Position numbers and translations under genes: made by a program. DNA of 64,000 bases from Ctenosaura bakeri (Eukaryota; Chordata; Lepidosauria; Squamata; Iguanidae). The DNA lies in the NCBI GenBank assembly GCA_948474755.1, contig CAOLHI010000653.1:620001-684000 (forward strand), in the 5' to 3' direction. Positions 1 to 10,802 of this stretch are shown in pieces. Positions within the stretch are counted from its first letter, which is position 1. The number at the start of each line of letters is the position of its first letter. The notes beneath the pieces are model-generated. The model did not search any database, was not told where the DNA came from, and saw only the letters and a program-made list of their open reading frames with translations.

Positions 1-514
1 TCCTTCAAAGTAAAAATAATATGTCAATTGGAATAGTTTTCTAACATTTTATTAATTCAAAATAACCTGTTCCCAGAGCTCAATGATCAGTATCTTTGCT
101 GCTGGTAACATAGAGAGCATGACTTCCAGCTAAGAGCAATCTGTAATACAAATCAAGCATCCTAGCACAATTACTTATGGAGCATTCAGCAGATAAACAT
201 CTGTAATCTCTCTTATTGTCTCCCAAAAGGCCTTGCCAAGATATATTATGTGAGATGGAAGCACAAAGGATGAGGAGGACATTGTTTGCACAAACACAGT
301 GAAGCTCAATGCTAGCAAAACTGTGCCAAACTAGATTTCTTTCCTCTTTTGAATTTGTAGGGAATGAAATAAATATTCTAGGAAAAGTGCAGTTCTATGG
401 AGTAGAACTGGAAATCTTACCACAAAGTTTTCAGGGCACAACCTCTCCTTCGAAGAAAAACACAGCATAGGGGCAGTTTCCTTGCCAATGCCCTTAACTG
501 GACTGAGTCTGTAA

Positions 515-1614
515 CAGTGATGTAGACTCCAGTCAATTGACTCGGACTCAAGTTGGACTCAAGTTGCTTCAATGACTCAACTTGGACTCAACTCAGCAAT
601 AAATGACACACTGACTCAACTTGTGACTTGTATATTTTTAGTGACTGACTATTGGTTCAGTAACATAACACATTCATCCAGAAACCTTAAAACTCTGAAC
701 AATGCTTCTATCTTTCCTTGCCTACAGATCATGCGACACTCCGTCTCAAGCCCAAAACTTAGGCTATTTCTTGCTAACGTTTTAGGCAATAGGCTTGAGA
801 TGAGGTTAAGGTCTGCTTGGCAGCCTGTCCACACTGCATATCAGAGAAGCCTTCTAAAACTTTTCCTAAAAACAGAAGGAAAGACTTGCTCCCAGAGCAC
901 AGGGAAGGATCTTTCCTTCTAAAGTTTTTGAAGCTTCAGTCATGGAGAGTAAGGCCCTTTCCACATGTGTGTGTGTGTGTGGGGGGGAAATGCCCGAAAA
1001 TGCCCGAAACGGAGCTTACCAGCAACCGGGTAAGTCCGTCGCCACGAGGAACAGCGCAAGTTCACTGCTCCACATTCCTCAGCATCCTGCGGCATCCTGC
1101 GGCACCCAAAATGGAGGCTTACGGCTGGCGGAGGCTTTCCACCAACCGGAGAAGCTCGCCAGCCGGAAGCCCGCCCTCGGCAGATCTGCAGGCACACTCT
1201 TGTGCACGCCTGCAAATCTACACTGGGGCGCTGCGACGGGGCTGCATGGGGCTGCACTATCGTGCTTTTTAAAAACCTCCTTGAAAGAGGTTTTTAAAAA
1301 GCACGTGGCACCACCACTTCCGGTTGCTCCTGTGTGGATTGGGGTGTGGAACTACACTCAAGTAGTCTGCCCCAATCCACTTTACAGTGTAGATGACCTC
1401 CGTTAGAGGTCGTGCTACACCGTTTTATTACCCCCGTGTGGAAAGAGCCTAAGAAAGATCTTATTCTCCACTTCAGAAACTGGCTTCTAGACTTGAGACT
1501 TGACTCGAGATTTGACATGGAAGTATCTTGCAAAGACTCGAGAAGCAACTTGAGACTTGAAGATAGAGATTTGAGACTTGACTTGAGAGAGTAAAAGACT
1601 TAAATACATCACTG
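515..1614. mobile_element. hAT-like non-autonomous DNA transposon
   Basis: The ends are a perfect 10-bp inverted pair, CAGTGATGTA at 515-524 and TACATCACTG at 1605-1614. The flanks GTCTGTAA (507-514) and GTCTCTAG (1615-1622) match at 6 of 8 positions, as expected of an old 8-bp hAT target-site duplication. Just inside the ends lie subterminal repeats in opposite orientation: GACTCAAGTT-type units at about 538-620 and ACTTGAGACTTG-type units at about 1488-1585. No transposase frame is recognisable, and the small reading frames here look accidental. A Harbinger-like MITE (953-1449) sits inside, so the original element was about 600 bp. The CAGTG terminus and 8-bp TSD are known hAT traits; the assignment is inferred from them. 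Confidence 0.7.
953..1449 (+). mobile_element. Harbinger-like MITE with internal hairpins, copy 1
   Basis: The element is bounded by GGCCCTTTCCACA and the inverted TGTGGAAAGAGCC. Perfect TAA duplications flank it (950-952 and 1450-1452), the 3-bp TWA target expected for PIF/Harbinger elements. It is GC- and CpG-rich against an A+T-rich background and carries several self-complementary segments. One is a perfect 19-bp stem (1261-1279 with 1287-1305) around a 7-nt loop. A second pairs AGATCTGCAGGC with GCCTGCAAATCT, and a third pairs GGATTGGGG with CCCCAATCC. A second copy, in the opposite orientation, lies at about 54173-54578. No coding capacity is visible; reading frames crossing it are artefacts of base composition. 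Confidence 0.75.
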
Positions 1615-1622
1615 GTCTCTAG

Positions 1623-2249
1623 AAGCTTAAGATACATATTTATATTATGACATAATTATGTACATACTGTTGCCCTCATTGATTCCTGAATGATGTCAGT
1701 TCCTATTGATACTTGTAATCCAGAGAGATGTAACATGCTAGTTGAAAGTATTCTGTCTGGAAATTTCTAGCAGCTATGTGAAGCAGCTACATATTTCCTT
1801 TTAAAAAATTACTTTTAATATTAAAGCTTGCTAACCTATGCCACTCTAGAATCTATGATTCATGAGCACTTTGTATTAATATTTCAGATTTGTTTTAAAG
1901 TGAAATAGCAAAATAACATATCATACACTAAAATGAAACGAAAAGAACCTTGAAAGAATGCAGAGATGCTGAAATGAGTGCATTCATGTACGTAGATATA
2001 AACAGTGAAAGCTTTATCTTTCACTTGCCAGCCAGTTAACTTCTTTGCTATACCAAAATGGACTCTTGACTTGGAACTAAACATAGCTGACTGGAGTTTA
2101 GGAGCAAGGGGAAGAAAAATGTAAGTACCTGTTTCTCACAATTTCTGATTCTTACTCCCATCTACTTTTCTACCTTTTTGCTGAGCTACTTCCATCCTCA
2201 CAATCACAAGATGTTCCAACAATGAACAGAACGAGTGTAACAAAAATGA
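1623..2249. other. no recognised feature
   Basis: A+T-rich sequence without a recognisable gene, RNA or repeat. Confidence 0.5.
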
Positions 2250-4010
2250 TATGATATGATTGATTGATTGTATTTCTGTATTGCTTCCCAATCCACAAGG
2301 GCTCCGTAGGTGATGAACAAATAGAAGCCAATTCAAGCAGTACAAAACTCATTAAAGTAATCTTTGTAAATCCTAAAAACAGTCTGAAAACAATTCTAGA
2401 AGCCAGTTTTGAAGCAATTCAGACAACATTTTTGTGCAGAACAGCACTGTTTTAGCTGCCTGTTGAAAGCTTAAACGAGGTGGGGCCACTCTAACTTCCT
2501 TAGGTAGGGAGTTGCTGCTATAGAGAAAGTCCTGTTGTATGTACTCACCAACCTAACTTCGTGAGGTATTGGAACATGCAACAGGGCCTCCTCTGAAGAT
2601 TTCAAATTTCTGGCAGGCTTATATGGGAGGAGGTGGTCTTTCAGATACCTTGACTCCAGGTTGTCTGGGTCTTTGTAGGTCAATATCAGCACCTTGAACT
2701 GAGCTCGGAAGCAATTGGAAGCCAGTACAGCTCTTGCAAGACTGATGTTAAATGCATACCTAGCACCAGTCTGGCTGCTACATTTTGCATTAGCTGAAGC
2801 TTCTTTACACTTTTCAGGGGCAGCACCATGTATATTGTATTCCAGTAGTCTAATCAAGAAATAACTAAGGCGTGAAACACTGACACCAGATATATCTTCC
2901 TTGAGAAAAGACACAACTGGAGCTCCAGTGAAGCTGGGCATGCATGGCCACTGCAGCAACGTGCAGAGTTGCTTCCAAGAGCAGAGCTGGGTCCAAGAAC
3001 ACCCCCAGGCTATAAACCTGTCCTTTCAGAGGAAGAGCAACCCCATCCTGAACAGATTGTGATCCTAATCCCAGGTTGATTTTCCTACTGACCAGCAGCA
3101 CTTCCCTCTTGTCTGAATTAAGCTTTAGTCTATTCACCCACATCCAGACCTTTACTGCATCCAGACAATGTTTCCGTACTACTGCAGCTTCCTTGGTATC
3201 AGTTATAAAGGGCAGATTGAGCTGGGCATCATTAATATACCAATAACATTCAATCCCAAAGCCCTGGATGTCCTCTCCCAGCTGTTGAAAAACAATAGGG
3301 GACTGTATTGACTTCTGTGGGCCCACAGACTAATAATGGCCCAAAGACTGAAAAATAGTCCCCCAGCACCTCCATTTGGAAACATTCAGCCAAGAAAGAC
3401 TGGAACCACTGCAAAGCAATGCTTCCAAATCCAGTATAGCCAAACAACACAGAAAGACACCATATTTGATGGTATAAAAGGCTGCTCAAAGATCCAGGAG
3501 GACCAATAGGGACTCACTCCCCTTGTTCAACACCCAGATAGGTCGTCCACCAAAGTGACCAATGTCATTACTGTCCCAAAGCCAGGCCTGAACCCAGACT
3601 GGAATGGATCCTAGTAATCTGTTTCATCCAAGAAAGCCTAGAGTTGTGTTGCCACGACTTGTTCTAGGAACTTACTCAGAAAGGGCAGATTAGACACTGG
3701 CCAATAGTTACCTAGAGAGGTGGAGACCGATGAAGTTTTTTTCAATAAAGGTCTTAGAATTGTTTCTTTTGGATAGGCTGGAACATAGCCCTCTTTCACA
3801 GTAGATAGTGATAGTGTGGCATGATCCAAATCCCAGGCATAATATTTAGGAAAGAGATGACTGACAGATGGCCTACAGACTGGATTTAGCCCTGAACAAT
3901 TTTTTAATCTGTTCCACTGAGTTTTAATCATGATACAGAGTGTAGACAAATGGTTAAGAAAAGGGCAAGAATGAGTCTCCAGGCACATTGTTTTACTGCT
4001 CATACTGTTC
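2250..4010 (-). pseudogene. L2-type LINE, decayed ORF2 and 3' end
   Basis: On the minus strand, broken frames keep the order of an L2 reverse transcriptase. At about 3650-3800 is a block like NLPFLSKFLEQVV. Next comes a stretch resembling the fingers/palm region, which ends GSIALQWFQSFLAE. At 3140-3220 the catalytic box reads YIND where the family has YADD, followed by NRLKLNSDKREVLLVS and a SLGVFLDPALLLEA motif. The RLDYCN-type block and C-terminal region follow down to about 2480. The 3' end runs into short ATGATTGATTG repeats near 2250-2275, a typical LINE tail. Frameshifts, stops and the lost active-site Asp show an inactive copy. Reverse transcription is the family's function, not one this copy can perform. 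Confidence 0.85.
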
Positions 4011-4019
4011 TATTGATCA

Positions 4020-5172
4020 TGGACAATCCTTTCCTCCACTTTGGCATCTAATGCCATCAGATCATGTGTTCCCTATCTGCTCAAGCCTTATTGCTAGTGC
4101 TAGGTCATGCCAACTTTACTATACAGAATCTGAACCATCTTTAAAGATGGAAGAAAGTTTTGTCCATGAGACTGGTTGTATCTGGAGAACGGAATGACCC
4201 CAATGATACAGAAGCTGATAATCTTCAGGAAATACCCCTACACAAGAATTGCTGCCATAATATTGTGAGACTCACAACAGAAAGTAGTTTTAGCAATCAT
4301 GATTGGGAAAAGGTCACTTAATCTTGAATACTAATTATGGGAGCATTCAATATAATATATTGTCTCACTAACATTCTTGTTTGGTTGTTATGAATTCTGT
4401 ATCCTTGTGAAATTTATATTTTCCAAGTGACCTACCTGCATAATTCTGTAATTTCAGTAATTCCTGTCCCAGTCCCAAAGAATGTTGTCAAGATCTCTTT
4501 CCATGAAGAAACTAATCTGAAATGGGCAAGCTCTATATGTTACAAGGCAACAGATGACAGGAGGGTTTCACAACAGATAATCTTTGGGAAGTGTACTCTT
4601 CTGAGGAATATGAACAGAATAATTGCTTGTGAATAAAGTTCCATCTAATTTAGATATCTGCTTTCTTATTTGTTGAGGGTAAATATGCTCTAGTAAATTA
4701 TTGCAACAGAGAACAATGAAACATCAAATTATTGAAATACACAATATTTATTGAAATATACAATAAATGGAAGAAGATGAGTTTTCTCTCCAACAGTAGA
4801 TGTTAAATTGTAAGATCCCTCAACTCCTCTTCTATTTTTTTTTAAAGCATTAGCCTGAAGTAATGGTAACAGGCAGATTTAAATGACAGATAATTAAACT
4901 TGCAGTCCTTATCTGGGAGTAAACTCTATTGAATTCAATAGTCTTACATGTGCGTAAATGTCTATGATTCCACTTCAAGTCAACTAAAATTGTTTGAATA
5001 GTAGGCAAGCCTAATAATTTTGCTTTGCATGCCAGAACCTGGCAGCATGACCTATGTCTTCTGTGTGTCTTCTACTTGCTTGTTAATTTATGGCAATACC
5101 ATTAAGTTCATAGGGATTTCTTAGGCATAGGTGAAATCAGAAATTATTTTGCCAGTTCATTCCTCTGAAATA
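4020..5172. other. no recognised feature
   Basis: Low-complexity A+T-rich DNA. A short imperfect direct repeat containing ATTGAAATA occurs at about 4733-4768. The part next to 4010 may be a further decayed 5' extension of the L2 copy, but I cannot show this. Confidence 0.45.
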
Positions 5173-5265
5173 TAGCCTACAGCCCCTGGTATTTGTTGGC
5201 AGTGTCCCATCCAAGTGCTAACCAGGGCTGACTCTGCTTACCTTTCAAGACAGGATCTGGTGCCT
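5173..5265 (-). repeat. 5S rRNA-derived SINE relic or 5S pseudogene
   Basis: Read on the minus strand, this stretch follows the 3' two thirds of vertebrate 5S rRNA. It includes GGTTAGCACTTGGATGGGA, AATACCAGGGGCTGTAGGC, and the AAGCAGAGTCAGCCCTGG segment where 5S has AAGCAGGGTCGGGCCTGG. The first 30 or so nucleotides of the 5S gene are missing or too decayed to see. Known 5S-derived (SINE3-type) elements keep this part as an internal promoter. Substitutions at CpG sites and the missing 5' part make a working 5S gene unlikely. Confidence 0.65.
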
Positions 5266-8200
5266 TAAGAATATGCAGGTCCTCTATGCTTCCTACTTTG
5301 ACATAATAAGCTGATGAGTGAAAATTGTTTTTCATGATCTGTGAATTAAAGTTTTTTTGAAAGGCAAAGCCATCTGAAGAATTATTTTGTACCTTTTGTA
5401 TCTTGTTCTTCATTTGTGTTAATTCTTTTCAAAGCACAGCCTACTTGTGAGGTGGCGGGGGGCAGGGGGAGAGCAGGAGGGAGAGAGAGAGAGAGAGAGA
5501 GAGCACTGGCTGGGACCCAGTAACTGCTTCTCTGTAAGCTGAAGGTGGATGCTTGCCAGGGATTTGTGTGGCTTCCTGCATTTGCTGATAAAAGAAAGGC
5601 CACTGTGAGATAAACCCCTTGTCCGTTCCCAAATAGATTTCCTCTGTAGCTACCAGGATATGTGAGGCCAGAGAGTGCAGGGTGGGGTAGAGAGGGAAAC
5701 GATGGAGATAGCAGTTCTTTCCTAATTATCAGTCCATCCAAGGGTGTTTTCAAGAAAAGTTCCAGCAGTGGAGAAGCCCTTAGCTAAGTTCATGCACTTC
5801 TCCATTTAGAAATGTGAGCTCCCTGCCTGGTCATTTGCATCAGCATGTGGACAGTACAAATAAGCATATCTGATGCTACAAAGTAATAGCAGCATTGTGC
5901 CATGTTTATCAGTAAGTGGCAAGGCAGTGTCAGGAGAGTAAGTTATTCAAACCACTGTGTGCTGAAAGCAATGCTGTAAAATGCAAGGAATTTACATTCT
6001 TACAAAACAGAAGAGCCACCAGTCTCTCTCCGCAGCTCAGAGCCAGCAACAGCGCAAGTAGTAGGTTCCTTCTAGCAAAGGGTTTTTACTGCTTCAGCAA
6101 TTGAACATACAGTAGCACTTCAGGGGTACCAGTGGTACTATGCCCTCCCTCCAAGGTTGCTGTGCCTGTCATTCTCCCATTTTATCCTTGCTGTACCTTC
6201 CTCTTCATTGTGGGAATTCCAGAGTAGCTGAGTCTGGCATATATATTGCACTGTCATTTACCTAAGATACTTACTGAGCTTAATGACTGAGCCAAAAATT
6301 GAGTGTATGTCTCCACAGATGAAGCCTGAAATTTTGCCCTGGCCCTGCCAAAAATGTTCAAAACTTGGAAAACATTTTTATTTGAACTACTGCTCTTGGG
6401 ATCTCTCAGCCACCATAGCCTCTGGCCATTTTGCCTGAGGATTTTGAGAGTGGTAGTCCCAAACATAATTTTCTAAGCTGAAGGGACCCAACGGCTGTCC
6501 CACAAGGGCTGGGGTGCCACGTATTAAATTGAATGTCAAATCTTGGATGCACTATTTGAGTTCATTGGATCCTTGCAGTGTGCATGACAATAAATCTATT
6601 ATACTATGATATAAAAAGGTTCATTAATATAGCAGGGCAAAAGTTATTATAGTCTGAAGTATTTATCTAGAAAGTTGCCTTGAATATTTTTTGCTCCTGC
6701 TTTCACTGAAATTGTAAATGATGCCTCCTGGATCTGAGTTAGTTCAGCCCTTTGTCTCGAGTAACGGCAATTTTAAATGTTATGTAGAAGAAAGCTAAGT
6801 TTGTCACCAAGTGTGAACTTGATAGGCTGCACCCATTTCTGGTTTCCTGGTGAATATACTGTACAGATGAATCCACTGATGAAAATTGTTCTGTTCACTG
6901 ATATCTTGTGACCTTAGTATGTCAGAGTGAGGAAACCACATCATTCCCTGTTAAGGCTACAGATCACCCCAGCAATATTCACATCTTACTTTTTAATATG
7001 CACTTGAAACTGTATACCAAACAGGCCCAAATCTAGCAAGGCTTCCTTGTTCTAAGGAGATTTCAATCCACACATATTGTTTTCTCAATAAAGGAGGAGA
7101 AAAAGAAATCCTAAGGAATTTCTGCTCCTGAAAAACATTCAACAGCAGTTGTATGAAACAATTTGGCAGTATAGTAGACTGCTAGCTAAGAATTACATCA
7201 TTACCTTCCCCTGAAGACTTGTGAAGAGATCTGTGCAGCTAGAAGATTTGCATACTTTACTGAACATCTTTCACTGTACCTTTTTTGTATGAATTGTTTC
7301 CTGGTTATAACATGGAAACAGATGTGTCTAGTAATACATAGCTTTCAATCATTTGGCATTCAGAAGCTGGGAAGTCCTAAACATGAGCCTACATTCTGTC
7401 TTGGATAACAGATGGATTTATTTGCTCGAAGTTTTGTCTAAGCATTTCCTGAATTCATTTATTCTACAAGGTTTACCCAGACAATGGAGAATACACCTAT
7501 GTTCCATTGTGTGCTGTGTTCAAAATAATTCTGTTTCTTCTGTTACGTTGCATTAATTAATATATTTTTCAAAGATTTTGAAATTGCTTCTTGAACTGAG
7601 ATTTCTTTAATGCTAAGCAGCAGATGGACTGTGGGTTGCAAGTGTTTGAATAACACTTGCAGAAGTGCCACTACCTTCCTTCTGGATTTTCCAAAAAAGG
7701 GTCAGGTGTGAAAGTGTTTGTTAGGGATATTTTGGGAAAAGAAAACTTGTTATATGTTCAGGAGCCCTGTATGGCCTCTGACGAACCAAGCGTAACACAG
7801 GCCACTAATATAGGCTGCTAAGGCTTTGACAAGCCTTTCTGGTTTTGCTGACCATCTGGGAGTATGAAACCAGGGAGAGGAGTCAGAAGAACTTTTCAGG
7901 AAAAGTCTGTCTACTGAGGATGTGGCTGTGTGAGCTATGGTGGTACGAGAGGAAAGACAGTTGTCACCATCATGTTTCAATATTTACCCAAACTATCTAT
8001 TTCAACATGTATGCCTTGATGGTAAAATTTGAACTGAAAAGATAATATTTGAATTTTGGTTTGTACTGTCATAACTTTCACCCCATCTTCAGAACACCCT
8101 GTTCTGTGGAGTCAGAGAAGTGAATCATTTTAATGTAACATTTTTAAAAAATGAAAAAGCAGCACAAGAAGTAAATCAGTACTTCTTAAGCTATCTGATG

Positions 8201-8280
8201 TGGGGACTAGAAGAGTTTTTCATCCCAACATGCACTACATTTGTGACCATAAGCTGAAACTGTTTCCTTCAGTGCTGTTG
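5266..8280. other. no recognised gene; one GA microsatellite
   Basis: About 3 kb with no recognised exon or RNA. A (GA)n run occupies 5480-5503. A tail-like GACAATAAATCTATTATAC at about 6587 resembles LINE 3' ends but is too short to assign. Confidence 0.45.
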
Positions 8281-8284
8281 TTGT

Positions 8285-8346
8285 GGACTGGCAGCCAATA
8301 CCTTGTGGACCAGCAGTGGCCCAAGGACCATCACTTTGAGTAGCAC
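8285..8346. mobile_element. possible hAT terminal fragment
   Basis: The minus strand reads GTGCTACTCAAAGTGATGG followed by TGGTCC-type units, the style of Charlie-like hAT termini with subterminal GGTCC repeats. Only one end can be seen, and no partner terminus or TSD was found. Confidence 0.35.
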
Positions 8347-8522
8347 TCATGTAAATCATTAGCCCTTTCTTATTTGTACACTTGAAGCTTAATTAACATT
8401 GGTTCCTGAGGTCTAATACCTGAATTCATTCACTAAGTTTGCTTTGATTTTTGAATTTCTCTCCCTCTCTTAATAACCATTAAAATTACCATGTGAAGCT
8501 CCATCCAATGAAGAAACATTGT

Positions 8523-8525
<3 letters not shown>

Positions 8526-8555
<30 letters not shown>
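8526..8555. repeat. (AC)n microsatellite
   Basis: About 15 uninterrupted AC units. Confidence 0.95.
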
Positions 8556-8557
<2 letters not shown>

Positions 8558-9378
8558 CAAACACACTGCATAAAGTATACAACAAAAGTCCTCAAGGAAT
8601 ATATGAAAAACAGGCTCTAACTAAAAATATATAAGCACAAAAATTTTAACCCAACATTGTTAAAACGTGCATAAATGAAGAATGGTGTATATATAATGCA
8701 CGCAAACATGATGTTCAGAACAAATATTATATGTTTCTTGATGTAATCCAACCCTGAGTACCAGAAAACATAAAATCCCAGTTTAATTCTGAGGGAAAGC
8801 CAGTCTCATAATTTGTATCTTGCTCCTGTTTTGTTGTGGAATAACTTGTGCTTAATGATAACCAGGGCACAATTTTCTTAAGTGATCATTAGTTGTGACA
8901 ACATTCGGTTGAGGAAACATATCAGAGACCAAAGGACATTAAAAAGATTAAGGTTTCAGAACAATAGGTGAAGCATTTCAGCTGCTCTTTCTCTCCTTTA
9001 GGAGAGTCTCGAAACAATTCCTCTGGTTCAAAAAATAGTACTGTAGAGTTGACATGTCCTCTAAAACCTAGAGGAGAGTAAAACCAGACATCCCTCCTGG
9101 TGTCTTAGCTCAAGGCAGGTGTGATATCAGAGCTGTGCAATAAACACAGTGAAATCAATGCATGGCTCTCCTTTTTTTTTTCATTTTTGCTCCAAGTATC
9201 AGCTTTCTGTGCAGGCAGTGATGGTGTCTTCATGGATACAGACAGATGCATCTTTTAATTTATCTTTAGGGAACTACTGTTTAATTCTTAAGGGACCTGC
9301 TGCCAGTCCTTTCTCTCCCTGTACTTACATTAAAAAAGCGATCTCTCTCACTCCATTCTCCTCTTCCCTCTCCTTGTC

Positions 9379-9420
9379 CCTTTCCCTCCCTCCCTCCCTC
9401 CCTCCCTCCGTGTGTGTGTG

Positions 9421-9452
<32 letters not shown>
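9379..9452. repeat. compound microsatellite (CCCT)n(GT)n(GA)n
   Basis: Three simple-repeat tracts abut: CCCT units, then about 13 GT units, then GA units. Reading frames through it are low-complexity artefacts. Confidence 0.95.
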
Positions 9453-10072
9453 CAGGGCGAGGGAGGGAGAGAAAATACAGGGGAGGACCTATTCTGTCCA
9501 GATAAACATCCCTGAGCTTTTGCTGGGTTACAGATGGTTGGCTGGCTAGTCTAAAGGGAAATCAGTGCAATGAAACACTTTGGATGGCATTTCTCACTCC
9601 TCCTTCCCTCCCCACCCCCTTTTTTTGTATCTGGCATGGCCAACCATAGCCTGCAATATGCCGCAGTGCCCTGAATTTATTGGGCCAATAAAAATTTGGA
9701 ACAGCCTTGTTATACTGAATTGAATTAACATCCATCATCCACACACCTATGGACTCTGCAGCTTCCAGAGCTTTTTACCACTGTAATTTCCGTCAGCGCT
9801 TACCCACTTTTTGTGAAACAACTTGTCTTTTAATCTTATTTCCTATCCTGACTGTTGCTCTGATATTGGCATTTGGATCATTGCGTGACTTAATAGTTCT
9901 CAGCTTTGTCCGATTTGCCCATGATTTTTTAAAAATAGGATTTCTTTCTTGCCAAGTCTGTTTAACGTGCTGTGGTTAACTGTAGCCGCTGTTCAGCTCA
10001 CCATTTTTAACTCCTAGCTAGACCTAACCTGACGACAGTAGACAGGCATGTGTTAACCCACAGGCAAATTTA

Positions 10073-10074
<2 letters not shown>

Positions 10075-10101
<27 letters not shown>
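10075..10101. repeat. (TG)n microsatellite
   Basis: About 13 uninterrupted TG units. Confidence 0.95.
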
Positions 10102-10103
<2 letters not shown>

Positions 10104-10189
10104 CACATGCACCTTCAAGTTTCCTGTAGACCTATGGCACCCCCCTGAGTGTCATAGGCTTTTCTTAGGCAAGGAATATTCAGAAGTGT

Positions 10190-10393
10190 TATGCAGGACA
10201 CATTCCTGCTACACAATACTCCAATTCCAATTTAACTGCCATGGTTCCATCCTATGGAATCCTGGGATTTGCAGTTTAGGCAGACTTCTTGGCCAGAGAG
10301 ATCTAGTGCCTCACCAAACTACAAACCCATAGGATACAGCCAGGCCAGTTAAGGTGGAATCATAGTGCTATAACCATGTTGTGTAAAATGGCC
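10190..10393. mobile_element. palindromic MITE, AACTGCCATGG subfamily
   Basis: Imperfect inverted halves meet around 10290. The left half has TTAACTGCCATGG, TCCTATGGAATCCTGGGA and TTGCAGTTTAG. The right half has CAAACTACAAACCC, ATAGGATAC, CCAGTTAAGG and AATCATAGTGCTATAACC. The right end, TGTAAAATGGCC, resembles the terminus of the MITE-A family. No clear TSD was found. Related copies lie at 35753-35958 and 48594-48772. Confidence 0.55.
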
Positions 10394-10596
10394 CTAAGAT
10401 GGATCATAGATCAGTACAAGACCAGGAAAAGGACAACATGGGCCAGATTTTCTGGTCTACTATACTTCATTCTGGAACTGTGCCTGAAAGACCAAGGCAA
10501 AGTGAGGGTTGATTGAGGGTTAGCACAATTGGTGACATTTTACAATATTTCAAGTGTATCCTAGAGTTTCACTGCTCTCAATATCCTCTTGATTAA

Positions 10597-10798
10597 GGCA
10601 ATTTCTGCACTACATTGTTATTGTGCTACTATTCCACTTTCAACATCCTGTGGAATTCTGGAGTTTGTAGTTTACTGAGGACAAAGAGTTTTCTGGCTGA
10701 GAATTCTAAATGCCCCTCTCTAAACTGCAAACCCTAGGATTCCATAGGATGTTGCAAGTGGAATAATAACACTATAAGAGTATAGTGCAGAAACGGCC
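10597..10798. mobile_element. MITE-A copy (Harbinger-like palindromic MITE)
   Basis: The ends are GGCAATTTCTGCACTA and the inverted TAGTGCAGAAACGGCC. The flanks are TAA (10594-10596) and CAA (10799-10801), a one-mismatch 3-bp duplication. The interior is a long imperfect palindrome: CACTTTCAACATCCTGTGGA on the left faces TCCATAGGATGTTGCAAGTG on the right. No coding capacity. The 3-bp TWA-type target points to PIF/Harbinger mobilisation, by analogy with better-preserved copies in this window. Confidence 0.75.
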
Positions 10799-10802
10799 CA
10801 AT

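Noticed and set aside
817..1406. Overlapping 105-154-codon open frames
   Set aside because: They lie inside the nested hAT and Harbinger-like MITE, cross element ends and contain translated microsatellite.
5173..5265. functional 5S rRNA gene
   Set aside because: The first third of the gene is absent, and CpG positions and conserved bases have changed.
5382..5753. 123-codon minus-strand open frame
   Set aside because: Its leucine/serine run is the translated GA microsatellite; the rest matches no family.
9149..9505. 118-codon open frame ending in serine/proline and valine/cysteine repeats
   Set aside because: The repeats are the translated CCCT, GT and GA microsatellites.
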